From contig VXZQ01000009.1 of NCBI GenBank assembly GCA_009845425.1, forward strand, positions 227,714 to 291,713: 64,000 nucleotides of DNA, read 5' to 3'. A program made the position numbers and the translations under genes. The notes beneath the pieces are model-generated. The model made no database searches. It saw only the letters and a list, made by a program, of their open reading frames with translations, and was not told where the DNA came from. Positions 7,898-16,002 of the stretch are shown in pieces. Source of the DNA: Holophagales bacterium. GTDB taxonomy: Bacteria > Acidobacteriota > Thermoanaerobaculia > Multivoradales > Multivoraceae. Numbering within the stretch: position 1 is the stretch's first letter; every line of letters starts with the position of its first letter.

Positions 7898-8095
7898 ATG
7901 GTTGAGGAGGAGGTTTCCACGATCTCGAGGAACAGGAGCCGGCACTCGGCAGAGTGGCGGCAGCAAATGGTGGATCTGGTCCGGTACGGGGCGCAGCCCG
8001 GACCGACGCGCTCGTGCGTCCGAGCCGTCAGGGCGGACGATCCGGAAATGGGTCGCGCAGGCGGGTCGGCACAATGGCCACCGCAGCCAGCCGCC
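7898..8095 (+). pseudogene. Remnant of an IS3-type transposase OrfA
   Basis: One frame reads 'RHSAEWRQQMVDLVRYGAQP', the start of a typical IS3 OrfA helix-turn-helix. After a shift to the next frame it continues 'EPSGRTIRKWVAQAG', the recognition-helix region of the same domain. The rest of orfA and all of orfB are absent, and I saw no terminal inverted repeats. It marks past mobile-element activity in the island. Confidence 0.6.
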
Positions 8096-8097
8096 TC

Positions 8098-9054
8098 TCA
8101 ATCGACGGATGGCGAATCGTCGTTTCCTTTACTTGATTCACCCAACAGGTTCTCAACGTCGGCCACGAGTTCACTCAACAGTTCGTCGTCGGTCCAGTAG
8201 CGCCCGTGGCTGAACGGATTCCAGTTGGTAACCAAGCCGCCCGCGTTCACTCGTTTGTCGAAGTAAACGGCGTTGTTGTAGGCGTTGCTCAAGGGCTTTA
8301 GTGGCCAGCCCAGTACGTCGTCGTCGTCGAAGAAGTTCTTCCATCTGAAGTCGTAGCCGTACTGATCCGTCGCGATCGGAACAATCTTTGGCTCGGGGAA
8401 GGAGGCGACGAAGATAGGGATGTTGCAGCCGGTTGTGTAGAGGAAGCGCAGCTTTCTGAGTCGGAGAAACGCGTCGACGGAATTCGCGTCGGCGTTCTCC
8501 GCCCTTGCCGCGTCAGCGCCACCATCGGCCTCGCTCGTCGACCCGTCAGCGGCCCACACGCCACGGGTACATCTCACGGCGTCCCGTCTGTACACGCTCT
8601 GGGCGTCCCAGATGTAGTTGGAGATTACGTGGCCACCTAGCGACTGGGCAATGACAACAACCGGGAGGTTGGGATTCTCTGTCTCGTCGTAGATCGCCTG
8701 CAGTTCCGCTTGGATGATCTGCTGCACCCTTGCGTAGGGACTACCCTCGCGGTGTGCGTTCCGCTCGATGCCGGCGGCATCGGAGAAACCAAAGAGAACG
8801 AACCTCCGAAGCCTGGTCCAATCCAGGCTCCTCTTCTGCATGCTCTCCCAGACTCGATCCTGGTTGTCCTGAAGCACCTTCTGGTAGTGGACTGGTCGGA
8901 AGAGGACCTTCTCCCAGCTCTTGCCGAGGCGGCGCTGGATGGCCTTCTTGAGCTTGTCGGCGAACTTACTGTTGACGGGCCCCATGCCGTGTATCGGTAG
9001 CAGGGCGACCTTCTGCGAAGAGTTGATGGTCATGACATCTCGTTTCTTGGGCAT
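8098..9054 (-). CDS. Alpha/beta hydrolase of unknown substrate
   Basis: 318 residues (a start at 9033, 'MTINSSQKVALLP', is also possible). The N-terminal strand 'KVALLPIHGMGPVN' is an oxyanion-type HG motif. 'LPVVVIAQSLGGHVISNYIW' holds the nucleophile elbow, with Ala-Gln-Ser-Leu-Gly replacing the usual GxSxG. A candidate catalytic His lies late in the protein ('FSHGRYWTDDELL'). No signal peptide or membrane helix is evident, so it is probably cytosolic. GC content is lower than in the core genes. It is convergent with the FG-GAP gene and lies between an IS remnant and the decayed second hicAB module. The role is unknown; lipase/esterase-type effectors do occur in defence loci, but nothing in the sequence proves that here. 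Confidence 0.65.
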   Translation of the reverse strand: MPKKRDVMTINSSQKVALLPIHGMGPVNSKFADKLKKAIQRRLGKSWEKVLFRPVHYQKVLQDNQDRVWESMQKRSLDWTRLRRFVLFGFSDAAGIERNAHREGSPYARVQQIIQAELQAIYDETENPNLPVVVIAQSLGGHVISNYIWDAQSVYRRDAVRCTRGVWAADGSTSEADGGADAARAENADANSVDAFLRLRKLRFLYTTGCNIPIFVASFPEPKIVPIATDQYGYDFRWKNFFDDDDVLGWPLKPLSNAYNNAVYFDKRVNAGGLVTNWNPFSHGRYWTDDELLSELVADVENLLGESSKGNDDSPSVD

Positions 9055-9240
9055 TCAGTACGGTCGGCTGAAGCGGGCCTGAGCGACTCTCCTCACAACG
9101 CGTGCTCGTAGCAGTGCGGGCTGGCGGTTTGCGCTGTGATCGACCGACGACGTTGTGCGCTCGCGGCCTGGGGACATTCTACGGAGCCAAGCCCAGAGCG
9201 GCCGGTTGCCGATGACAACCGGCTATCAGCACCACGGCGT

Positions 9241-9367
9241 AGGAGGCGAGGTTTCGAGTACAGATGCTCGCTTGTAGGCCGAGCGTCTAGCGGCCGGCAG
9301 TTGGATGGGCGCGTTGGGTGAGGGACCGGATGCCTGCCGATCTCGGGCCGACAAGACCGACTGCTAG
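9241..9367 (+). pseudogene. hicA: Second hicA copy, internally deleted
   Basis: The segment begins with the same AGGAGGCGAG leader as the module at 304, keeps the hicA 5' region in diverged form with in-frame stops, then jumps to the hicA 3' end ('CTGCCGATCT' to the stop codon). About 130 bases of the middle are missing, including the Gly-Ser-His active region. It cannot encode toxin. It stands directly before the hicB-2 remnant in the same order as in copy 1. Confidence 0.55.
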
Positions 9368-9376
9368 GTGAATCCG

Positions 9377-9646
9377 ATGTCAGACCGCTGCAGCTATGCC
9401 GACGATATCCAACGCGACGAGGACGGCCGGCATGTCGTCGTGTTTCCGGACTTCAGTTGGGGAGCCACAGACGGTGCGACCAGAGGAGGCGCTTGCCGAA
9501 GCCAAGGATCTGCTGCGGGAGTTGATCGCCACGACGCTACGCGAAGGCGGCGAACTGCCCGGGCCGTCGCCGACCGGCGAGGACCGGCCCCTCGTCGTTG
9601 CAACCTGGGCAAGCGACTCGCCTTGGCCGCCAGCGAGGCAGCCTGA
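9377..9646 (+). pseudogene. hicB: Second hicB copy, frameshifted and lacking the DNA-binding part
   Basis: From the ATG at 9377 the protein reads 'MSDRCSYADDIQRDEDGRHV' and then 'FPDFSWGATDGAT', an intact HicB N-terminus. A frameshift near 9480 moves the continuation 'EEALAEAKDLLRELIATTLR' into the next frame. The helix-turn-helix region is deleted, and the terminal 'LGKRLALAASEAA' follows directly after 'RPLVV' with another frame change. Copy 1 and this copy share runs of more than 20 identical bases, so they derive from one duplicated module. Each has lost different parts. Confidence 0.6.
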
Positions 9647-9702
9647 GTGGGTTCCCTGCTGGCGAATGACGCCTGGACGGCTAACGGCCTGACGCCGACT
9701 CG

Positions 9703-11136
9703 TCAGCCGGACGCTTGAAAGGCCCATAGCGCGCTTCGGGTTCGGATGTACATTGTCGTCCCGTCGATCGCCGGCGTCGCCGTGGCCAGGTCGTCGAGGT
9801 CGGAGACGGCTAGCGGCTCCAGAGAGCCGTCGCTCGGCAGCACGACGAGCTTGCCAGATCTCGAGAGCAGGTAGAACTTGTCGTCAGCCACGATCGGTGA
9901 GGCGTAGAAGCTGTCGATGGCTCCCTTCAGCCGGCTCTGCTCGATCAGCTTTCCCGTCGCCGCATGGAGCGTCGTCGTGATACCGCCGTCGTCGACCATG
10001 AGGAGCACTCCGTCGTCGACGATCGGCGACGGGAGCTGCGGGATCTTGCGGTGGTAGGTCCACCGTACGTGACTGGCCGTGAAATCCCCTCGCAGGCCAG
10101 CCTTCGGTAGCTCGACGGCGAGGATTCCGTTGCGGCTGTCGAGCGCCGCCTGGAAGTACGTCCAGTCGTCTTCGTCGAGGCGGCCGTCGCTCGCCAGATC
10201 GAAGAAGGAGAGGGAGCTGCGAACCAGGCCCTCCGGCGCCTCCTCCTTGGAGATCATCCCGTCCCCGTCGCCGTCGTGCGCGGCGACGACGTCCGGGAAG
10301 GGCTCGAGTTGGACGTGACGGCCTTCTTCGTTCAGGGGCATGGCGTAGCCGTTGATGAAGAGGACACCGTCCTCGATCGCCGGCGTCGACTTCATCTCGA
10401 ACGAGAGACCGCGCACCCACCAGAGCCGCTCGCCCGTCTCGGCCGAATAGCTGGTGAGAAAGAACGAACCCGGCACGACGACCTGGAGTTCGCCGCCGTC
10501 GGGATGGTGGAGGACGGGCGTCGAATGGCCGCTTGTGGCGGCAGGCCGCTCGGTGCGCCATGCCAGTTCGCCGGACCCGGCGTTCACGGCCAGGACGTGG
10601 GAGCCCTGCTGCTGGTCGACCACGAGAACCACGTTGCCCGCGGCGAGGATCGGCGAGGCGCCCATGCCGTAGATGTTGTCGAAGGGGCCGAGCGGGTGGC
10701 GCCAGAGTTCTTCGCCGTCGACGGAGTAGCAGAGAAGACCGAAGTCGCCGAAGAAGACCCAGACGCGCTCGCCGTCGGTGACGGCGGACGGCGACGCCGG
10801 TCCGTTGCGGTTGTCGAGGGTCTCGATCCGCGGCCTCGGAGCCTTGCGCCGCCAGACTTCCGAGCCCGTCTCGCGATCGAGGGCGATGGTGTAGAGGGCG
10901 TCGCCTTCCGAGGCCGTCAGAAAGATCCGGTCCGCGCTCAGGACCGGCGACGAGTCGCCGGCCGGGAGCTCGGTCCGCCAGAGGAGGTTGCGGTCGGGTC
11001 CCACCTCGACCGGCAGGGCGCCCGCCTCGATGGCGCCGCCGCCGTTCGGCCCCCGGAATCGCGACCACTCGGCGGTCTCGGCCGTGGCGAGTGAGGACAA
11101 TGCAAGGCCGCTGAGGAGCGTTAGCGCGGCAGACAC
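9703..11136 (-). CDS. Secreted PQQ-type beta-propeller protein with inserted EF-hand
   Basis: About 477 residues from a GTG at 11136 that gives a clean signal peptide ('SAALTLLSGLALSSLATA'). The ORF track start at 11241 would instead translate through a dispersed repeat. 'EWSRFRGPNGGG' opens the mature protein, as in many BamB/PQQ-like propellers, and blade motifs such as 'LYTIALDRETGSEVWRRKA' and 'GNVVLVVDQQQGSHVLAVN' recur. At about residues 265-310 an EF-hand-like loop 'DGDGDGMISKEE' plus a weaker second loop interrupt the propeller. It is the last gene of a minus-strand run with an acyl-CoA dehydrogenase and a cyclase. Probably periplasmic; ligand unknown. Confidence 0.75.
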   Translation of the reverse strand: MSAALTLLSGLALSSLATAETAEWSRFRGPNGGGAIEAGALPVEVGPDRNLLWRTELPAGDSSPVLSADRIFLTASEGDALYTIALDRETGSEVWRRKAPRPRIETLDNRNGPASPSAVTDGERVWVFFGDFGLLCYSVDGEELWRHPLGPFDNIYGMGASPILAAGNVVLVVDQQQGSHVLAVNAGSGELAWRTERPAATSGHSTPVLHHPDGGELQVVVPGSFFLTSYSAETGERLWWVRGLSFEMKSTPAIEDGVLFINGYAMPLNEEGRHVQLEPFPDVVAAHDGDGDGMISKEEAPEGLVRSSLSFFDLASDGRLDEDDWTYFQAALDSRNGILAVELPKAGLRGDFTASHVRWTYHRKIPQLPSPIVDDGVLLMVDDGGITTTLHAATGKLIEQSRLKGAIDSFYASPIVADDKFYLLSRSGKLVVLPSDGSLEPLAVSDLDDLATATPAIDGTTMYIRTRSALWAFQASG

Positions 11137-11137
11137 T

Positions 11138-11205
11138 CCAGAAGCCGGCGCTCTGCGCCGGATGCCGGCCAGAAGGCCGGCGCACCGACAGACGCACCCA
11201 GTCTC
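11138..11205. repeat. Dispersed structured repeat, copy R1
   Basis: Contains GCCGGCC-AGAA-GGCCGGC, the reverse strand of the TTCT-loop hairpin, next to CGGCGCTCTGCGCCG. Sits between the acyl-CoA dehydrogenase stop and the signal peptide of the PQQ protein, ending 2 bases before its likely GTG. Confidence 0.75.
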
Positions 11206-11219
11206 TGGCGTTAGTCGCT

Positions 11220-12446
11220 TCAAAGCAGATCGCCGCCGCACGCGGAAGCACAGGTGCCGTGCGCCTCGAACGCCTGCACGACGTTCTTGCCGGTGCGCCA
11301 GCGATGGACCTCGTCCGGCCCGTCGACCAGACGCTGCGCGCGGACGGCGCGATACCAGCCGGCCAGCGGCGTGTCCATGCTGTAGCCCAGGGCGCCGTGG
11401 AGCTGGAGCGCTGTGTCGACCACCTGATGCACCATGTTGGCGAGGAAGACCTTGGCGATGCCGTTCTCGTTGCGCAGGTCCATGCCGTTCTCCGCCTTGT
11501 AGGCGATGTGGAGCAGCATGAGCCGGGCCTTGTAGAGCTCGGCGGCGCAGTCGGCGAGCATCCAGCGAACCCCCTGGCGGTCAGCGAGCCGCTTGCCGAA
11601 GGTCACCCGTTTCACGGCGTGCCCGACGGCGAGGTCGAGTGCGCGCTGCGCCCTCGCCACGTTGTGCATGCCGTGGCGCAGCCGCCCGTAGGCGAGGCGG
11701 TGCTGACCCATCGCGAAGCCCTGGCCGCGGCCGCCGAGCAGGTTCTCCTTCGGGACGATCAGGTTCTCGATACGGATCTCCGAGTGCGAGCCTCCGAGTT
11801 TCAGGCCGAGTTCGGTGTGCGGCTGCATCGTCTCGATGTCGCGGATGATCCGGTAGCCGGGGTTCGGCAGTTCGACGAGGAATGTCGAGAACTGCCGGTG
11901 GCGGGCCACGTCGGGATCGGTCTTCGCCATGACCAGGGCGACGTCGGCGACGCTCGCGGAGGAGCTGAACCACTTCTCACCGTTCAGCACGTAGTTGTCG
12001 CCGTCGAGAACGGCAGAGGTCTGCATGCCGGTGGCGTCGGCGCCGGCGGCCCTCTCGGTCATCGAGTAGCAGATGCGCTTCTCCCCCGCCAGCAGCGGCT
12101 TCAGGAAGCGTTCCTTCTGGTCCTCGGTGCCATTCTCGAGCAGCGTCAGCATGGTCGCGTCGTCGGGACCCTGGGTGTTGAGGGAGAGCGCTCCGAGGAA
12201 GCTCTCGCCGAGTTCCATCTGGACCAGCGCGTTGGCCAGCGGCTTCAGACCCATGCCGCCGTGTTCCTCCGGAATGAACGGGCACCACAGCCCCTGCGAC
12301 CTCGCCTTCTTGCGGAGCCCGGCCAGCACCTCGTCGAAGTTCTCCGGAGTGCATCCCTCTTCGGCCGGGATGCACTCGTTCTGAACGAAATCGCGCACCT
12401 TGGCGCGCACCGCCTTGGTTTCTGCCGGAATCTCGAAATCGATCAT
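11220..12446 (-). CDS. Acyl-CoA dehydrogenase (ACAD10/11-like)
   Basis: 408 residues with the full ACAD fold. The N-terminal helical domain starts 'MIDFEIPAETKAVRAKVRDF', the middle beta-domain has 'ICYSMTERAAGADATGMQT' (flavin/substrate loop) and 'VLNGEKWFSSSASVADVALV', and the C-terminal helical domain has 'RVTFGKRLADRQGVRWMLAD' and 'LQLHGALGYSMDTPLAGWYR'. Enzymes of this family oxidise acyl-CoA at alpha-beta using FAD. It lies 21 bases downstream of the cyclase-family lipoprotein and upstream of a PQQ-propeller gene, a likely operon. The C-terminal 'GTCASACGGDLL' is unusually Cys/Gly-rich and may not be part of the core fold. Confidence 0.88.
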   Translation of the reverse strand: MIDFEIPAETKAVRAKVRDFVQNECIPAEEGCTPENFDEVLAGLRKKARSQGLWCPFIPEEHGGMGLKPLANALVQMELGESFLGALSLNTQGPDDATMLTLLENGTEDQKERFLKPLLAGEKRICYSMTERAAGADATGMQTSAVLDGDNYVLNGEKWFSSSASVADVALVMAKTDPDVARHRQFSTFLVELPNPGYRIIRDIETMQPHTELGLKLGGSHSEIRIENLIVPKENLLGGRGQGFAMGQHRLAYGRLRHGMHNVARAQRALDLAVGHAVKRVTFGKRLADRQGVRWMLADCAAELYKARLMLLHIAYKAENGMDLRNENGIAKVFLANMVHQVVDTALQLHGALGYSMDTPLAGWYRAVRAQRLVDGPDEVHRWRTGKNVVQAFEAHGTCASACGGDLL

Positions 12447-12467
12447 CGTCTCTCCTTCAGGTAGTAC

Positions 12468-13520
12468 TCAGAAAATCGCCAGTGCGTTGATCGGCGAGCC
12501 GGTTCCGGTGTCCACGGCCAGCGGCCCCGCCACGAGCAGAAACTCCCAGCGACCCAGCTCGGCCGCCGTTTCGGCGACGGCCTCCAGGTCCTGGTTGTCG
12601 AAGATGTCGATGCCCATGGCGACGATCGTGAGGGTGTGAACCGGAAGATCGACGCCCTCCACCTGCGACGGAACGACATCGAGCGCCGCATCGGAGCCGA
12701 TGAACGAGATGTCGCGCGAGCGGACCCAGGGCATCGTCGAGGCGTGGAGGCCGGCCGCGTTCCGCGACACCGCCCAGGGTCCGAGTTCGGCGCGCCGCGC
12801 CCAGCGGCCGGTGCGGATGAAGACGGCATCGCCCGGGCGGACCCGGAGCCCGGCCATCTCCTCGAAGGCCTCGAGATCCTCGGTGTAGATGGGCGTGCCC
12901 GGCTCGAGGTACGGCACGCCCTTCAGGCGGGGAATGTCGAACACGATGCCCCTCGTGACGATGCCGCCGCGGAGGTTGAAGATCGAAGACCGCGTGCAGC
13001 CTTCCTCGGTGACCGTGTCCTGCGAGTAGCCGTTGTACATCTTCCCCTTGTGGAGGATGTGACACAGGGCGTCGATGTGGCTGTGCGAGTAGCCGTGGTA
13101 GCTGATCTCGTAGCGATCGCTGACGCCGCCGCGAAACGCGGGCTCCTCGTCGGGATCGGGAAGAGCCAGAATCGCGCGCTCGAACGGCAGCGGCACGTCG
13201 ACGGCCTCCTCGATGATCAGCGGATGGGCGAGCGAGACGGAGATGCCCTCCGTCGCCAGGGCCAGCGCTTCCAGGCGCTTCTCCCGCGTGATCAGGTTGG
13301 CCGCGCCGAGCTGGTCGTCGTCGCCCCAGCGGCCCCAGTTGGAGAGTTCCTCCATCAGGCGCTCGATGTCCGCCTGGGCCAGGTCGCGCGATTCGGGCGA
13401 GTAGCTCGGGGCGGGTTCGGGCGCCGGCTCCGTCTCGCCTTCTGGAGCGGCCGCGCAAGCTCCAGTCAAACCGATCAGCAGTATGCATGCGATGCCGAGC
13501 CTCAGATTCGTGGCCTTCAT
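12468..13520 (-). CDS. Cyclase-family (kynurenine-formamidase-like) lipoprotein
   Basis: 350 residues. The N-terminus 'LGIACILLIGLTGACAAAPE' is a lipoprotein signal with lipobox LTGAC, followed by a Pro/Glu-rich linker. The PF04199-like domain shows 'SVSLAHPLIIEEAVDVPLPF' and the metal site as 'GYSHSHIDALCH' (HxHxD...H), later 'RPGDAVFIRTGRWARRAE' and 'HTLTIVAMGIDIFDNQDLEA'. Family members are metal-dependent amidohydrolases or cyclases. It heads the minus-strand unit with the acyl-CoA dehydrogenase, and its start is 96 bases from the divergent MBL gene, so that gap holds promoters for both. Confidence 0.82.
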   Translation of the reverse strand: MKATNLRLGIACILLIGLTGACAAAPEGETEPAPEPAPSYSPESRDLAQADIERLMEELSNWGRWGDDDQLGAANLITREKRLEALALATEGISVSLAHPLIIEEAVDVPLPFERAILALPDPDEEPAFRGGVSDRYEISYHGYSHSHIDALCHILHKGKMYNGYSQDTVTEEGCTRSSIFNLRGGIVTRGIVFDIPRLKGVPYLEPGTPIYTEDLEAFEEMAGLRVRPGDAVFIRTGRWARRAELGPWAVSRNAAGLHASTMPWVRSRDISFIGSDAALDVVPSQVEGVDLPVHTLTIVAMGIDIFDNQDLEAVAETAAELGRWEFLLVAGPLAVDTGTGSPINALAIF

Positions 13521-13616
13521 GTTCTCGCCTCCCTGTTGCGGACTTCAGTCTGATTCTGCCGCATCGGGGCAACCGCAACGTAGCTCTCGCACTTTGCCGT
13601 GGTACAACTCAAGGAC
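13521..13616. promoter_or_regulatory. Divergent promoter region between cyclase and MBL genes
   Basis: 96 bases separate two divergent starts. 'GAGGCGAG' just upstream of the minus start is a plausible ribosome site for the cyclase. I cannot name a -35/-10 pair with confidence, and no dyad of the TetR-type seen elsewhere is present. Confidence 0.35.
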
Positions 13617-14570
13617 ATGCATACCACCAGGCGGTGGGTGAGGCTCGTGGCTCTGTCGCTGGTGTCGCTCGCGGCCCTGCCAGCGAACGGCCAGACGCAG
13701 GAACCGAAGACGGTCCGGATCGACACCTTGAGCGTGATGGACACGCTCTACCACCTCTCGGGCGGCGGCGCCAACTCGCTGGCGCTCATCGACGAGATCA
13801 ACGGCGGCGTCGTGTTGATCGACACGAAGCCACCGGGGTGGGGCCAGCCGGTGCGGGAAGCTCTCGATGGGGTGACCGATCTCCCGGTGACGACGATCAT
13901 CAACACCCACGCGCATCCCGATCATGCCGGCAGCAACGGCGAGTTCGGGGCCGCCGCCTTGATCGTGGCGCACGAGAACACCAGGGCGAACATGGCTCGG
14001 ATGGACCTCTACTCGAGTGCGGACGCGGCGGGGTTGCCCACGAAGACGTTCACCGACCGGTTCTCGCTGCTCGAGGACATCGATCGCATCGAGCTTTACC
14101 ACTTCGGCCCGGCCCACACCGATGGCGACGTCATCGTCGTTTTCCCCGCCAAGGGGGTGGCGTACATGGGAGGGCTGTTCCCCTCGAAAGCGACGCCGGT
14201 CATCGACACGCGGAACGGCGGGAGCGGCGTGGCCTTTCCCGACACGCTGGCGAAGGCGGTTGCCGGGATCCAGGACGTGAGGCTTGTCGTCACCGGCCAC
14301 GGCGAGCCACCCGTGACGTACGCCGGACGGGGTCGCCGGGAAACCGGGGCGAACCGCCCCTGGACGGGGTTCATGACGTGGGAAGACCTCAAGGAGTACG
14401 CCGACTTCAATCGCGACTTTCTGGCGGCCGCGGAGAGGGCCTTTCGAGCCGGCCTGAGCGTCGAGGAAGCGGCGTCGGCGCTCGAGTTGCCCGAGCGCTA
14501 CAGGGACTACGGCATGGAACACGCGAGAGCGAACATCGAAGCGATCTATGACGAGTTGGCGAACAGGTAG
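13617..14570 (+). CDS. Exported MBL-fold metallo-hydrolase
   Basis: About 317 residues from the ATG at 13617, which directly opens a signal peptide ('LVALSLVSLAALPANGQ'); the ORF track GTG is 18 bases upstream. The metallo-beta-lactamase signature is complete: 'NTHAHPDHAGSNGEF' (HxHxDH), 'FGPAHTDGDVIVVFP' and 'VVTGHGEP'. A C-terminal helical extension ('FLAAAERAFRAGLSVEEAAS') follows. Metal-dependent hydrolase, probably periplasmic and closer to the glyoxalase-like/lactonase branch than to true beta-lactamases by motif spacing; substrate unknown. The next gene starts 10 bases after the stop, so the two are one unit. Confidence 0.82.
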   Translation: MHTTRRWVRLVALSLVSLAALPANGQTQEPKTVRIDTLSVMDTLYHLSGGGANSLALIDEINGGVVLIDTKPPGWGQPVREALDGVTDLPVTTIINTHAHPDHAGSNGEFGAAALIVAHENTRANMARMDLYSSADAAGLPTKTFTDRFSLLEDIDRIELYHFGPAHTDGDVIVVFPAKGVAYMGGLFPSKATPVIDTRNGGSGVAFPDTLAKAVAGIQDVRLVVTGHGEPPVTYAGRGRRETGANRPWTGFMTWEDLKEYADFNRDFLAAAERAFRAGLSVEEAASALELPERYRDYGMEHARANIEAIYDELANR

Positions 14571-14580
14571 GGGGCTCCAC

Positions 14581-15924
14581 ATGACGAGCAGATTCATGGT
14601 GCCTCTCGTGTGCGTCGCATCCATCCTCGTGGGTGCGACGGAGCTGCGTGCAGACGACTGGCCGGAGTTTCGAGGCAAGGGCCGCCTCGGCGTCTGGCAC
14701 GAGACGGGAATCCTCGAGAAGTTCCCCGCCGAGGGCCTGAAGGCGCTCTGGCGGACCCCGATCAAGGCAGGGTTCGCGGGCCCCGCCGTGGCCGACGGCC
14801 GCGTCTTCATCACCGATTTCGAAGCCACGCACGGCATGCGCGGAACCGAGCGGGCGCTCGCGCTCGATGAGGCGACCGGTCGCATCCTGTGGAGTCAAGC
14901 ATGGGAGGCCGACTACGCCGGGATCCAATGGGAAACAGGCCCCGGCGCGACGCCGACGGTCGATGGAGACCGCGTCTACACCCTGGGGCGCACGGGCGTC
15001 CTGTCGGCCTTCGACGTAGAGACCGGCGCCCTCCTTTGGCGAAAGCGCTACGCCGAGGACTACGGCGTCGACCGGTTGCAGTGGGGCTTCGACTGGGGCT
15101 TCGCCAGCGCGCCGCTGGTCGATGGCCCGCGGCTCATCTGCTTCGTCGGCGGCCCGGAGAACGCGCGGGTCGTGGCGTTCGACAAGATGACGGGTGAGGA
15201 ACTCTGGCGCGCGCTGGACAGCGAAGCGGACCTGGGCGTCGCACAGCCGATCATCATCGAGGCCGGCGGCGCGCGTCAGCTCATCGTCTGGAACCCGGAA
15301 GAAGTCGTCTCACTCGATCCGGAGAACGGCGAGTTCTACTGGCGGCAGCCCTACACGGTCGGCGGCGCGATGACCGTCGCGACGCCGGTGCAGGTCGGAT
15401 CGCAACTGTTCTTCACGACGTTCTACGACGGCCCCCTGATGCTGACGCTCAACCAGGACCGGCCCGGGGCCACCGTCGCCTGGAAGGGCTCGAGCAACAG
15501 CGAGATTCAGACCGACGGGCTGCACGCGGTGCTGGCGACGCCGATCATCGAGGGCGGGACCATCTACGGCATCTGCAGCTACGGCCAGTTGCGTGGCCTG
15601 AACGCCGAGACCGGCGAGCGTCTCTGGGAAACGCAGGAAGCGACCGGAGAACGACGGCGCTGGGTCTCCGGGTTCCTCGTCCAGAACGGCGAGCGTGTCT
15701 TCATCAACAACGACCGCGGCGATCTGATCATCGCCAGACTGAGTCCCTCCGGCTACGAAGAGATCAGCCGGACGCAGCTCATCACCCCCACGTCGAGACC
15801 CGGCAACCGGCGGGAACTGCGCTACGTGAGCTGGGTTCACCCGGCCTACGCCAACAAGCACGTTTACATCAGAAACGACGAGGAGATGATCTCCGTGTCG
15901 TTGAACCAGGCAGACTACGAGTGA
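14581..15924 (+). CDS. Secreted PQQ-type beta-propeller protein
   Basis: About 447 residues; the ATG at 14581 gives a signal peptide 'FMVPLVCVASILVGATELRA' and mature start 'DDWPEFRGKGRLGVW'. Propeller blades recur as 'RALALDEATGRILWSQAW', 'LSAFDVETGALLWRKRY' and 'RGLNAETGERLWETQEATGE'. This is the BamB/PQQ-like quinoprotein fold, but without an obvious dehydrogenase Asp-Cys-Cys signature, so a binding or scaffolding role is as likely as an enzyme. Translationally close to the MBL hydrolase upstream. One of three such proteins in the window. Confidence 0.78.
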   Translation: MTSRFMVPLVCVASILVGATELRADDWPEFRGKGRLGVWHETGILEKFPAEGLKALWRTPIKAGFAGPAVADGRVFITDFEATHGMRGTERALALDEATGRILWSQAWEADYAGIQWETGPGATPTVDGDRVYTLGRTGVLSAFDVETGALLWRKRYAEDYGVDRLQWGFDWGFASAPLVDGPRLICFVGGPENARVVAFDKMTGEELWRALDSEADLGVAQPIIIEAGGARQLIVWNPEEVVSLDPENGEFYWRQPYTVGGAMTVATPVQVGSQLFFTTFYDGPLMLTLNQDRPGATVAWKGSSNSEIQTDGLHAVLATPIIEGGTIYGICSYGQLRGLNAETGERLWETQEATGERRRWVSGFLVQNGERVFINNDRGDLIIARLSPSGYEEISRTQLITPTSRPGNRRELRYVSWVHPAYANKHVYIRNDEEMISVSLNQADYE

Positions 15925-16002
15925 CATCCGGAGGTCGCTGGAACGGGAGCTACGCCCGCAGCCACCTAGCTGGAGAATCGCAGTGGCAGAGGTGCCTACG
16001 GG

